DNA of 64,000 nucleotides from Clostridiaceae bacterium (lineage in GTDB: Bacteria > Bacillota > Clostridia > Oscillospirales > Butyricicoccaceae): the NCBI GenBank assembly GCA_009911355.1, contig QXXE01000002.1:85004-149003 (forward strand), given 5' to 3'. Shown in pieces: positions 26,305-34,950 of this stretch. Every line of letters begins with the position of its first letter. Position 1 is the stretch's first letter. The translations under genes were made by a program, and so were the position numbers. Under the pieces are notes generated by a model. It ran no database searches, was not told the DNA's origin, and saw only the letters and a program-made list of their open reading frames with translations.

Positions 26305-26668
26305 GATTTACGAACTTCCTTTTTTTATATGCTGCGGATGCGCGCACCCGCGCGGGACAGTCAAAAAATAAGCTGTATGTACAGTATACCACAAATCCCG
26401 AAAATAAGAAAGATTTTTCTTTGAAATGCAGCGTTTTTGGAAGAATTAAACATTTACAAAAACGACCGTTTTCGTGTATACTATTGTTAGGATACCGATT
26501 ACAGCCAAAAGCGGGCGGGAAAGCCTGCGTTTGCGGGCGGCGCGGTCTTTATTTTGCCATCTCCCACGGAGAGGCTTTTCGGTTCCCTGCGCACCCGGCA
26601 CTGCCCGGCAGCCCAGGCAGGCCAGCCGCCTGTAAACATAATATTTACGCCCGAAGGAGGTGTGTGGC
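26305..26668. other. Divergent promoter region between wecC and the Fur-family gene
   Basis: AT-rich middle. Plus-strand promoter at 26453-26482; on the minus strand TATACT (revcomp around 26380-26385) could serve wecC but its -35 is poor. A 176-base leader precedes the Fur-family gene; no other gene is seen. Confidence 0.5.
26453..26482 (+). promoter_or_regulatory. Promoter of the Fur-family gene
   Basis: TTTACA (26453-26458), 18-base spacer, TATACT (26477-26482). The spacer contains the palindrome AAAACGACCGTTTT, a possible operator. Confidence 0.55.
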
Positions 26669-27079
26669 ATGATGAAAACGGGCATGGTAAAAACCAAACA
26701 GCGCGAATTGATTATCGCGGCGGTGCAGGGCTCCCGCACCCATCCCACCGCAGACGAAGTGTTCCAGTCCATCCGCGCCCAGCTCCCGACCATCTCCCTC
26801 GCGACCGTCTACCGCAACCTCGGCATCCTCTCTGAACAGGGCGTAATCCGCAAAATCGAAATCCCCGACGGCCGCGACCGCTTCGACTGCTGCCTTGCCG
26901 ACCACGACCACTTCCTCTGCCGCAGCTGCGGACGGCTGTGGGATTTCCAGCTCGCCCATCCCCTCGTCGAGCTCATCCCCCCCGAGACCGGCTTCCAAGT
27001 GCAGGATTACGCGCTCGTTGTACGCGGCACCTGCCGCGAATGCGCCGCCGCATCGCCTGGCGCGGAAGGCTCGTCATAA
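26669..27079 (+). CDS. Fur-family regulator, PerR-like
   Basis: 136 residues. The winged-helix part has HPTADEVFQSI and the recognition region LATVYRNLGILSEQG. The metal-binding part reads RDRFDCCLADHDHFLCRSCGRLWDFQ, with the RFD, HDH and WDF residues that match the PerR regulatory metal site. One CxxC is in CRSC; the second is in CREC at the C-terminus, so the structural zinc site is complete. ATG 26669 follows GAAGGAGG by 8 bases. PerR senses peroxide through metal-catalysed histidine oxidation in Gram-positives; this assignment over Fur or Zur is inferred from the Asp in RFD and WDF. Confidence 0.88.
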   Translation: MMKTGMVKTKQRELIIAAVQGSRTHPTADEVFQSIRAQLPTISLATVYRNLGILSEQGVIRKIEIPDGRDRFDCCLADHDHFLCRSCGRLWDFQLAHPLVELIPPETGFQVQDYALVVRGTCRECAAASPGAEGSS

Positions 27080-27181
27080 GCAAAAAAACAGCCCCGTCCC
27101 AGCCTGTCCCAATTGCAAACACACAGTACCGCTCCCCATATCCTGACATCCATGATACCTATATAAGGAGGACGACCCCAA

Positions 27182-27763
27182 ATGCAGATCCTGAACCATG
27201 AAGAAGCCCTTGCGCTGCTGCGTCAATACAACAGCGAGCCGTTCCACATCCAGCACGGCCTGACCGTCGAGGGGGTGATGCGCTGGTACGCAAACCAACT
27301 CGGCTACGCGGGCGACGCCGGTTTCTGGGCGATAGTCGGCCTCCTCCACGACATCGACTTCGAGCAGTACCCCGACGAGCACTGCATCAAAGCGCCCGAG
27401 CTGCTGCGCGCCGCAGGCTGCGGCGACGACCTGATCCACGCGGTTTGCAGCCACGGCTGGGGGCTGACAGTCGACATCAAGCCCGAGCATGAAATGGAGA
27501 AGATGCTCTACGCCGCCGACGAGCTCACCGGCCTGATCGGCGCGTGCGCCCTGATGCGTCCCTCGAAAAGCGTACAGGACATGGAGCTGAAATCGGTGAA
27601 AAAGAAGTTTAAGACGGCCAGCTTCGCGGCGGGCTGCTCGCGCGACGTGATCAAAAGCGGCGCGGAGCTCCTCGGCTGGGAACTGGACGAGCTGATCCAG
27701 AAAACTATCCTTGCCATGCGCTCCTGCGAAGAATCGGTTGCGGCGGAAATGGCAGCCCTCTGA
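27182..27763 (+). CDS. HD-domain hydrolase
   Basis: 193 residues. The HD motif is VGLLHDIDFEQYPDEH near residue 55-70, with an early metal His in IQHGLTVEGVM and a later one in HAVCSHGWG. Such single-domain HD proteins are usually metal-dependent phosphohydrolases, often acting on nucleotides. AAGGAGGACG precedes ATG 27182. It lies 102 bases after the Fur-family gene in the same direction. Substrate unknown. Confidence 0.88.
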   Translation: MQILNHEEALALLRQYNSEPFHIQHGLTVEGVMRWYANQLGYAGDAGFWAIVGLLHDIDFEQYPDEHCIKAPELLRAAGCGDDLIHAVCSHGWGLTVDIKPEHEMEKMLYAADELTGLIGACALMRPSKSVQDMELKSVKKKFKTASFAAGCSRDVIKSGAELLGWELDELIQKTILAMRSCEESVAAEMAAL

Positions 27764-27811
27764 CCCCGGTAGCCAGCGCACCCGCAGGAGAATTCCACAG
27801 CATGACCAGTC

Positions 27812-27841
27812 AAACGGCTTCCCCATATGGGGAAGTCGTTT
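27812..27841 (+). terminator. Hairpin between HD hydrolase and MATE genes
   Basis: CTTCCCCATATGGGGAAG palindrome, extended by AAACG/CGTTT. No T run follows beyond TTTCG. Confidence 0.5.
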
Positions 27842-27881
27842 CGTACAAAGGAGAGCAGACAGAAAGGAGCCTCATCCGAAA

Positions 27882-29225
27882 ATGCCCCAGACGATGCATG
27901 AAAAATTCCTTCACATGACCGAGACCCCCATCCGCAGGCTGATCCCGGAGCTTGCCGCGCCGACCATCCTGTCAATGCTGGTCACATCGTTTTACAACAT
28001 GGCGGATACCTTTTTTGTCGGGCGCATCAACACGCAGGCGACAGCGGCGGTCGGGGTTGTCTTTTCCTTCATGGCGGTGTTGCAGGCGTGCGGCTTTTTC
28101 TTCGGCCACGGCTCGGGCAACTATATTTCGCGCCGCCTGGGTGCGGAGGATATCGGGAACGCCTCCCGGATGGCGGCAAACGGCTTTTTCCTCTCTCTGA
28201 TCACCGGTACGGCAATCCTTGCGGCAGGGCTGTTCTTTCTGGAGCCGCTTTCGCTTGCGCTGGGCTCCACCCCGACCATCCTGCCGTACACCTGCGATTA
28301 CCTGCGCATTATCCTGCTGGGCTCGCCCTTCATCATGTCGTCCTTTGTGATGAACAACCAGCTGCGCTATCAGGGCAGCGCGTCCTACGCGATGGTAGGC
28401 ATTGTCACAGGGGCGGTGCTGAACATCGCGCTCGACCCGCTTTTGATCTTCACGTTCCAGATGGGGATTGCGGGCGCGGCGGCGGCAACCGTCATCAGCC
28501 AGTTTGTTTCCTTCTGCATCCTGCTGAAAATGTGCGCGTCGGGCAGCAACCTGCGGCTGAGCGCGCGCAATTTCCGGCCGCAGCCGTCCGACTTCCTGGA
28601 AATCCTGCGCGGCGGCTTCCCGTCGCTGTGCCGCCAGGGGCTCGCGTCCGTGGCGACGGTTGCGCTGAACCAGTCGGCGGGCGTGTTCGGCGACGCGGCA
28701 ATCGCGGGCATGTCGGTGGTTGCGCGGGTAACGATGTTTGCAAATTCGGTGCTGATCGGCTGGGGGCAGGGCTTCCAGCCTGTGTGCGGGTTCAATTACG
28801 GCGCAAAAAAATATCGCCGCGTGCAGGAAGCGTTCTGGTTCTGCGTCAAGACGGCTATTGTAGTGCTGCTTGGGATCGCGGCTGCGGGCTGGGCGCTTGC
28901 GCCGCAGATCGTGGCGCTGTTCCGCGACGACCCGGAGGTCATCGCGGTCGCGGCGGCGGCGCTGCGCTGGCAGTGTTTAACCATCCCGTTCGGCGCGTGG
29001 ACGGTTCTGACCAATATGGCGTTGCAATCGATCGGCAAATCGGTGAGCGCGTCGGTGACGGCGGCTTCGCGGCAGGGGCTGTTTTTCCTGCCTGCGATCT
29101 GGGTGCTGCCGCGGCTGCTCGGGCTGAACGGCATCCTGCTGAGCCAGCCGGTATCCGACCTGTGCTCGTTCCTGCTGGCGCTGCCGCTGATGCTTGCAGC
29201 CCTGCGCGAAATGCAGCGCACTTGA
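27882..29225 (+). CDS. MATE-family multidrug/toxin exporter
   Basis: 447 residues with twelve hydrophobic spans in two halves. Family patterns are LAAPTILSMLVTSFYNMADTFFVG at the start, RYQGSASYAM and, in the second half, QGFQPVCGFNYGAKKY. It exports organic cations by sodium or proton antiport in the cytoplasmic membrane. ATG 27882 follows AAAGGAG by 12 bases; an in-frame ATG 12 bases on is possible. It is convergent with the DUF1624 gene. Confidence 0.92.
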   Translation: MPQTMHEKFLHMTETPIRRLIPELAAPTILSMLVTSFYNMADTFFVGRINTQATAAVGVVFSFMAVLQACGFFFGHGSGNYISRRLGAEDIGNASRMAANGFFLSLITGTAILAAGLFFLEPLSLALGSTPTILPYTCDYLRIILLGSPFIMSSFVMNNQLRYQGSASYAMVGIVTGAVLNIALDPLLIFTFQMGIAGAAAATVISQFVSFCILLKMCASGSNLRLSARNFRPQPSDFLEILRGGFPSLCRQGLASVATVALNQSAGVFGDAAIAGMSVVARVTMFANSVLIGWGQGFQPVCGFNYGAKKYRRVQEAFWFCVKTAIVVLLGIAAAGWALAPQIVALFRDDPEVIAVAAAALRWQCLTIPFGAWTVLTNMALQSIGKSVSASVTAASRQGLFFLPAIWVLPRLLGLNGILLSQPVSDLCSFLLALPLMLAALREMQRT

Positions 29226-29359
29226 TTGCCGCCCTCAAGTTCCAGCCCGCCAGGCTCCATGCAAAACGCGCGCGCTCTAATCCCGAAAGCTTTCAACTTG
29301 TCAAACCCTTCAAACTTTGCTCCCCAACACAAACCGCCGATCCCGCCATAGGCGGCAAA

Positions 29360-30115
29360 TCACGGATTTCTGAAAAAAATCCACATCAAACCAAAAATGA
29401 CCGGCTGGTGAAGCAGATAAATGAGCAGCGAATGCCGCCCGAGCTCTGCAAGCCCGGGCACACGGCGCAGGAGCAGCTTTTGCGCAGCCGGGGTTCCCTG
29501 CGCCAGCCGGTACAGGAAAAACCCGCAGAGGTACAGGAAAAACCACGGGATCAGCGGGAAATAGTCTGCCGACCAGAAATCGGGGCCTGGGAACCCCAGC
29601 GGGAATAGCCACCCCACCTCATAAAGCCGCGCAGGCAGCGCCGCGACCCAGCGTCCCTCAAAGCCGAGATACCCATACTGGATATCCCTTGTGAGCGCAA
29701 AAAGCGCCGCCGACACGACGATCCCCCACTCGGCGGGCACCCGCCGCAGCACATTGCGGGCCCCATGCGCCAGCAGCATTGCCGCGCCAAGAAAACTGAG
29801 CACCCCCCAAACGATGCGCTCACGCGGCATAAAAACCGCCGTAACCGCGGTCAGCGCCAGCCCGCACGCCGACACCAGCAGCCCCCGCCGCAGGTTGTCC
29901 CTGGACAGCGCGAAGGAAAACCCGCCGATCAGGATAAATAACCAGCAGGCGGCCTGCTGGAGCGGGTACAGCCGCACCGTCCACTGAAACGGGTTGCCGA
30001 AAATATACCGCACATTATAAAACGCATGATAAACCACCATCAAAATAATCGCAAGCCCGCGCAAACTGTCGATCATATACAGTCTGGCGGCTTTTTTTGA
30101 CTGATTCTTTGGCAT
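29360..30115 (-). CDS. DUF1624 membrane protein (heparan-glucosaminide acetyltransferase-like)
   Basis: 251 residues with about seven membrane spans. The N-terminal signature is MIDSLRGLAIILMVVYHAFYN, with the His of this acyltransferase-like group; the C-terminal LGRHSLLIYLLHQPVIFGL is also typical. It probably modifies a cell-surface glycan or lipid by acyl transfer across the membrane, by family inference. Start ATG at 30115 with GGGAGG 11 bases upstream. It is convergent with the MATE gene and divergent from the M16 genes. Confidence 0.85.
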   Translation of the reverse strand: MPKNQSKKAARLYMIDSLRGLAIILMVVYHAFYNVRYIFGNPFQWTVRLYPLQQAACWLFILIGGFSFALSRDNLRRGLLVSACGLALTAVTAVFMPRERIVWGVLSFLGAAMLLAHGARNVLRRVPAEWGIVVSAALFALTRDIQYGYLGFEGRWVAALPARLYEVGWLFPLGFPGPDFWSADYFPLIPWFFLYLCGFFLYRLAQGTPAAQKLLLRRVPGLAELGRHSLLIYLLHQPVIFGLMWIFFRNP

Positions 30116-30264
30116 CTGATTCCATTCCTCCCAACTGGACAAGCAGAAAAAAACGGGCTATACTAAAAATATACTGCATTGAGAAGCCCACCGCCGGCGC
30201 AAACCCCTTCAGCCCGCCGTCCGGTTGGCGGGCTGAAGGGCGCAGCACTACCGACAAACGGCGC

Positions 30265-30350
30265 ACCCATCCCCGCCCGCAGGCGTTAGACGGGATTCCA
30301 AAGGGGCGAGCCCCTTTGGCGCCGTCCGCGCAGGACCGGGTGCAGGGCAG
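30265..30350. repeat. GC-rich modular repeat
   Basis: CCCGCCCGCAGGCGTTAGACGG, the palindrome CCAAAGGGGCGAGCCCCTTTGG, GCGCCGTCCGCGCAGGACC and GGTGCAGGGCAGCGCCCTGCC. The first three modules match 14570-14665 in order. Confidence 0.78.
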
Positions 30351-30414
30351 CGCCCTGCCGCGCCGTCGCCCCAACGTTTCCAGTATACCACATCCATCCG
30401 AAAAGAGGAATCCC

Positions 30415-31686
30415 ATGGACGAAATTACCCGCACCCCGCTTGCACCCGGCGTGCGTTTGACCTGCGTCACAACCCGCAAGTTCAAAACCGCCGTTCTCAG
30501 CGTCAGCCTGCTGCTGCCGCGCGGCACCGCCGACGCAGCCGCGCTTGCCGCGCTCCCCTTCATTCTGCGGCGCGGCACCGCCGACCTCCCCGGCCTGGCT
30601 GAGATCGGCGCAGCCCTCGAAAGCCTGTACGGCATGCGCATCGAGCCCGCCGTCCGCGCACGAGGTGAAACAACCGCCATCGGCCTCGTCGCCGACATGG
30701 CCGACGAAGCCTACAGCGGCGAAGGGCTCACCGCCCGCGCAGCCCAGCTGCTCCTGTCCTTCCTGACCCGCCCGCTGCTGGAAAACGGCCGCTTCCGCGC
30801 CGAATACGTCCGCAGCGAGTCCGAAAACCTCGCCGACCGCATCGCCGCGCGCCGGAACGACCTGCGCGCATGGGCGCTCCACCGCCTGTGGGAGCTTATG
30901 TGCCCAGCCGAGCCCTTCGGCCAGTGCGAGCTTGGGACCGTCGAGTCCGCGCGGGCGCTTACGTCAAAACAACTGCTCGCCGCCTACCAGAAAGCGCTGC
31001 AAACCGCCCCCATCGAGCTGTTTTACTGCGGCGCACAGCCGCCCGCGCAGGTCGCGGACGCCTTCCGCGCCGCGCTGCCGCAGCGGGACGAGGGCAGCTT
31101 CCCGTTGCCTGCCGCCCAGGTGCTCGCCGCCCCGCCGCAGGGCGAACGCTATTTCGAAGAACCGCTGCCCGTGCGGCAGGGCAAGCTGAGCATGGGCTTC
31201 CGCACCGGCGTCACCAGCGCCGACCCGCTCTATCCCGCCCTGCTGCTCGCAAACGCGGCGTTCGGCGGCACAACCAGCTCCCGGCTGTTCCGCAACGTCC
31301 GCGAGAAGCTTTCGCTCTGCTATTACGCGTCCAGCCAGTGCTTCCGCCTCAAAGGCGTGCTTGCCGTCTCCTCCGGCGTTGACAACGAAAACGCCGGGGC
31401 CGCCCGCGCCGAGATCCTGCGCCAGCTTGAGGGGCTTCAGCAGGACGGTCCGTCGCCGGACGAGCTCGAAACCGCCCGCCGCTCGGTGCTGACCGGCCTG
31501 CGCGCGATGGAGGACAGCCCCTTATCGCTCGAAACCTTCTGGCTCGACCAGTCGGCCGCAGGGCTCGGCTGGCCGGTCGGGGAGCTCGCCCGCCGCGCCG
31601 CGGAAGCCTCCCCGGAGGAGGTCCGCGAAGCCGCGCGGCGTATCGTGCCCGACACCACATTTTTCCTGAGGGGGGCTACCGGATGA
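30415..31686 (+). CDS. M16-family peptidase homologue without the zinc motif (YmfF-like)
   Basis: 423 residues, M16 fold, two domains. The HxxEH zinc motif is absent; the equivalent region reads LAALPFILRRGTADL. The C-terminal half keeps the substrate-contact signature (LLLANAAFGGTTSSRLFRNVREKLSLCYY). It forms a pair with the next gene, as with YmfF/YmfH of bacilli, where one subunit is catalytic and the other structural. The ATG at 30415 has AAGAGGA upstream. It overlaps the following gene by 4 bases (ATGA), so their translation is coupled. Confidence 0.88.
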   Translation: MDEITRTPLAPGVRLTCVTTRKFKTAVLSVSLLLPRGTADAAALAALPFILRRGTADLPGLAEIGAALESLYGMRIEPAVRARGETTAIGLVADMADEAYSGEGLTARAAQLLLSFLTRPLLENGRFRAEYVRSESENLADRIAARRNDLRAWALHRLWELMCPAEPFGQCELGTVESARALTSKQLLAAYQKALQTAPIELFYCGAQPPAQVADAFRAALPQRDEGSFPLPAAQVLAAPPQGERYFEEPLPVRQGKLSMGFRTGVTSADPLYPALLLANAAFGGTTSSRLFRNVREKLSLCYYASSQCFRLKGVLAVSSGVDNENAGAARAEILRQLEGLQQDGPSPDELETARRSVLTGLRAMEDSPLSLETFWLDQSAAGLGWPVGELARRAAEASPEEVREAARRIVPDTTFFLRGATG

Positions 31687-32960
31687 AACTGGAATTTGAA
31701 CAGATCGGCGAAACCGTACACGCCCGGACACTCCCGAACGGGCTCCGGGTATCCTATCTTGAAAAGCAGGGGTTTTCCAAGGACTTCGCCATCCTGGCGG
31801 TCAATTTCGGCTCCTGCGACTCGCGTTTTTCCTTCGAGGGCCGCGATTACCGGCTCCCGGCGGGCGTTGCCCACTTCCTCGAGCACAAAATGTTCGAATG
31901 CGAGGACGGCAACGCCCTGCAAAAGCTGACCGCGCTCGGCGCGTCGCCCAACGCCTTTACCAGCCGCACCATGACGGCCTACCATTTCTCCTGCACCGAG
32001 CGCTTCCAGGAATGCCTGGAGCTTTTGCTGGGCTTCGTCTTTACGCCCTGGTTCACCGAGGAAAATGTCGCGAAGGAACGCGGCATCATCGCGCAGGAGA
32101 TCGCGATGCTCGACGACACCCCCTCCTGGCGCGCCTACGGCGGGCTGTACGAGGGCCTGTACCACGAGCACCCGATCCGCGAGTCCATCGCGGGCTCGCG
32201 GGAGTCCATCGCGCAGATCACCCCAGCGCTGCTTTCCGACTGCCACCGCGCGTTTTATACCCCGGGCAACATGGCGCTGGTCGTGTGCGGCTCCGCCAGC
32301 TTTGACGCGCTCTGCGAAACGGCAGGACGCCTGTCCCCCGCCCCCTCGCGCACCGGGCCGGTACGGGACTACGGCAGCCGCGTCGGCAGCGTTTGCCAGC
32401 CCACAGTGACCCACCGGATGCAGGCTTCCCAGCCGCAGTCCTTCCTCGGCTTCCGCGACGCGCCGCTTGCCCCCGGCGAAAGCCGCCTGCGCCGCAGGCT
32501 GCTCGGCGACCTGTGCTGCCGGCTGGTCAGCGGCCCCGCGTCCCCGCTCTACGCGCGCCTGTTCGCCGAACGGCTGATTACCCAGAATTTCGATACCGAG
32601 TATTCCACCTTCCCCGAGGGTGCGGCGGCGGTCTTTGGCGGCCTGACGCGCGACCCTGCGGCGCTGCGGGCAGCGATCGAGGAAGCGGTACGCACCAGCG
32701 CCCAAGGGCTCCCCGCAGGCGCGTTTGGGCGCGCCAAGCGGGCCCTGTACGGCGCGTCGCTCCGGGCGTTCGACGACCCCTCCGCTTACGCGCGGCACGA
32801 GCTTGCGGCGCTGTTCCACGGCGAACACTACGCATCGTTCCCCGCGCTCCTCGAAGGGCTCGCGCCGGAGGACGTGTACGAAATGCTTGGCCGCTGGGTC
32901 TCCTCGTCGCAGTCCGCCGTGCTGCCGCTGGACGCCCCGCCGGAAGGAGGGCTTTTATGA
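31683..32960 (+). CDS. M16-family zinc peptidase (YmfH-like)
   Basis: 425 residues. The zinc motif is HFLEH near residue 61, with the downstream third ligand and glutamate region IIAQEIAMLDDTP. It is the catalytic partner of the preceding inactive subunit and probably cleaves a peptide in or near the membrane. It overlaps both neighbours by 4 bases, giving a tight three-gene unit with lgt. The C-terminal half lacks a zinc site, as expected. Confidence 0.9.
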   Translation: MKLEFEQIGETVHARTLPNGLRVSYLEKQGFSKDFAILAVNFGSCDSRFSFEGRDYRLPAGVAHFLEHKMFECEDGNALQKLTALGASPNAFTSRTMTAYHFSCTERFQECLELLLGFVFTPWFTEENVAKERGIIAQEIAMLDDTPSWRAYGGLYEGLYHEHPIRESIAGSRESIAQITPALLSDCHRAFYTPGNMALVVCGSASFDALCETAGRLSPAPSRTGPVRDYGSRVGSVCQPTVTHRMQASQPQSFLGFRDAPLAPGESRLRRRLLGDLCCRLVSGPASPLYARLFAERLITQNFDTEYSTFPEGAAAVFGGLTRDPAALRAAIEEAVRTSAQGLPAGAFGRAKRALYGASLRAFDDPSAYARHELAALFHGEHYASFPALLEGLAPEDVYEMLGRWVSSSQSAVLPLDAPPEGGLL

Positions 32961-33820
32961 CCAATACGATTGCATTCCCCGCCTTTGGGCTGGAATTTAC
33001 GCTGAACCGCATCGCGTTCAGCCCGTTTGGGCTCAATATCTACTGGTACGGCATCATCATTGCCTTTGGCTTTCTGCTCGCCGTGCTCTACGCCAGCCGC
33101 CGCATTGACGCGTTCGGCTTCAACAACGACCTGCTTTTCGACTGCCTGCTCTGGGCCATCCCCGCGTCGATCATCGGCGCGCGCGCCTATTATGTCGCTT
33201 TCCGCTGGGACTACTACAGCGCGCACCTGAACGAGCTGTTCAGCACCCGTTCGGGCGGCATGGCAATTTACGGCGGCGTAATCGGCGCGCTGATTGCGGT
33301 GGGGCTGTTCGGGCGCAGGAAACGGCTGAATATTGCCGCCATGTTTGACGTGGCGGCGCTCGGGCTGCTCATCGGGCAGTTGGTCGGGCGCTGGGCCAAC
33401 TTCGTCAACGCCGAAGCGCACGGCGGCGAGACCGCCTTCTTCCTCGGCATGAGCATCAACGGCGGCGCGCCGGTACACCCGACCTTCCTGTACGAATCGC
33501 TGTGGAACCTCGCCGGTTTCGCGGCGCTCCATCTGGTTTCCAAGCGGTTCCGCCGCTTCCACGGCCAGATATTCCTCGGCTACCTGGTCTGGTACGGCGC
33601 GGGGCGGTTCTGGATCGAGGGGCTGCGCACTGACAGCCTGTATATCGGCGCGACCGGGCTGCGTGTCTCGCAGTTGGTTTCCGCGGCGGCTGTCCTCGTT
33701 GGCGGCGTACTGCTCCTGCTGTGCCTGCGGCGCGGCGTACAGACCCTCCAGCAGCTGTGGAACCCCCACGCCGACCCGCGCCCTCAGCGCGCACCCGCGC
33801 CCCCGCAAAGCGGCGCTTGA
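32957..33820 (+). CDS. lgt: Prolipoprotein diacylglyceryl transferase
   Basis: 287 residues with about seven spans. The Lgt signature is GRWANFVNAEAHG, preceded by SGGMAIYGGVIGALI and followed by HPTFLYESLWNL, the conserved residues of the enzyme that adds diacylglycerol to the lipobox cysteine. Substrates in this window include the lipoproteins at 9543, 11536, 19167 and 51011. AAGGAGG lies 8 bases before ATG 32957, inside the end of the M16 gene. The C-terminal Pro/Arg-rich tail is longer than usual. Confidence 0.95.
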   Translation: MTNTIAFPAFGLEFTLNRIAFSPFGLNIYWYGIIIAFGFLLAVLYASRRIDAFGFNNDLLFDCLLWAIPASIIGARAYYVAFRWDYYSAHLNELFSTRSGGMAIYGGVIGALIAVGLFGRRKRLNIAAMFDVAALGLLIGQLVGRWANFVNAEAHGGETAFFLGMSINGGAPVHPTFLYESLWNLAGFAALHLVSKRFRRFHGQIFLGYLVWYGAGRFWIEGLRTDSLYIGATGLRVSQLVSAAAVLVGGVLLLLCLRRGVQTLQQLWNPHADPRPQRAPAPPQSGA

Positions 33821-33946
33821 GGAGTGTCCCCCGCAAACGGCGCAAACAGGGCGCCGCCTGCGCGCCATCACGCAAACGGCGCGCAGGGAAAACGACCATA
33901 TTTTTTAAGGTAACACAACACTGATTTTAATTTTGGAGGAGAACCA

Positions 33947-34804
33947 ATGAGTGCAACCATGATCAGCGGCAAGGAAATTTCAGCAAAGCTGCGCCTGTCC
34001 GTCAAGGCGCAGGCTGACGCGCTGCGGGCAAAGGGCGTCGTGCCCGGGCTCGCAGTCATACTGGCCGGCGACGACCCGGCGAGCGCCATCTATGTCCGCA
34101 ACAAGGAAAAAGCCTGCGAGGAGTGCGGCTTTTACAGCGAAAAATACGTCCTGCCCGCCGAAACCAGCCAGGACGAGCTGCTTTCGCTGATTGCGAAGCT
34201 GAACGCTGACCCGCGCATCCACGGCATCCTGTGCCAGCTGCCGCTGCCCGCGCATATCAGCGAGCAGGCGGTCATCCTCGCGATCGACCCCGCGAAGGAC
34301 GTAGACGCGTTCCACCCGGTCAATGTCGGGCGCATCATGACCGGCGACTATGATTTCGTGCCCTGCACCCCGGCGGGCGTCATGGCGATGCTAGACGAGT
34401 GCGGCATCGACCCGAAGGGCAAGCACTGCGTTGTGGTCGGACGGTCGAACATCGTCGGCAAGCCGATGTCCATGCTGCTGCTGCACCGGCACGGCACGGT
34501 GACCATCTGCCACAGCCGCACGAAGGACCTCGCGGACGTGTGCCGCTCGGCGGATATCCTGGTCGCGGCGGTCGGCAAGGCCGGGTTCATCACCGCCGAT
34601 ATGGTGAAGGAGGGCGCGGTCGTGATCGACGTCGGCATCAACCGCACCGCGGAGGGCAAGGTCGTCGGCGACGTATGCACGGCAGAGGTCGCCGAAAAAG
34701 CGTCCTACCTGACCCCCGTACCGGGCGGCGTCGGCGTGATGACCATCACCATGCTGATGCAGAACACCCTGAAAGCCGCCGAAAAGCAGTCGGCAGGCGT
34801 TTAA
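33947..34804 (+). CDS. folD: Bifunctional methylenetetrahydrofolate dehydrogenase/cyclohydrolase
   Basis: 285 residues, the normal FolD length. Catalytic region [16 protein letters not shown] (YxxxK), folate-binding [12 protein letters not shown]-binding [14 protein letters not shown] and C-terminal [10 protein letters not shown] are all present. It interconverts methylene-, methenyl- and formyl-tetrahydrofolate in the cytoplasm. TTTTGGAGG lies 9 bases before the ATG. It follows lgt by 126 bases and may share its transcript. Confidence 0.96.
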   Translation: MSATMISGKEISAKLRLSVKAQADALRAKGVVPGLAVILAGDDPASAIYVRNKEKACEECGFYSEKYVLPAETSQDELLSLIAKLNADPRIHGILCQLPLPAHISEQAVILAIDPAKDVDAFHPVNVGRIMTGDYDFVPCTPAGVMAMLDECGIDPKGKHCVVVGRSNIVGKPMSMLLLHRHGTVTICHSRTKDLADVCRSADILVAAVGKAGFITADMVKEGAVVIDVGINRTAEGKVVGDVCTAEVAEKASYLTPVPGGVGVMTITMLMQNTLKAAEKQSAGV

Positions 34805-34906
34805 TCTGCGCGCCCCGCCGCAGGAGGGGGAAACGGGTTCCAGCAGGACGCGCCGCCGCCTGCACCAGCCCGCCGCCGGACGCATATAATGTTCCAGCAC
34901 CATCTG

Positions 34907-34950
34907 AAAGGAGGATGCCGGAACCATGCGTTTCCGGCTTACCACATATG
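34907..34950 (+). promoter_or_regulatory. Ribosome site set off from its start by a hairpin
   Basis: AAAGGAGG (34907-34914) lies 33 bases before ATG 34948. Between them GCCGGAA (34917-34923) pairs with TTCCGGC (34932-34938). Folding leaves 11 bases between ribosome site and ATG. Confidence 0.45.
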
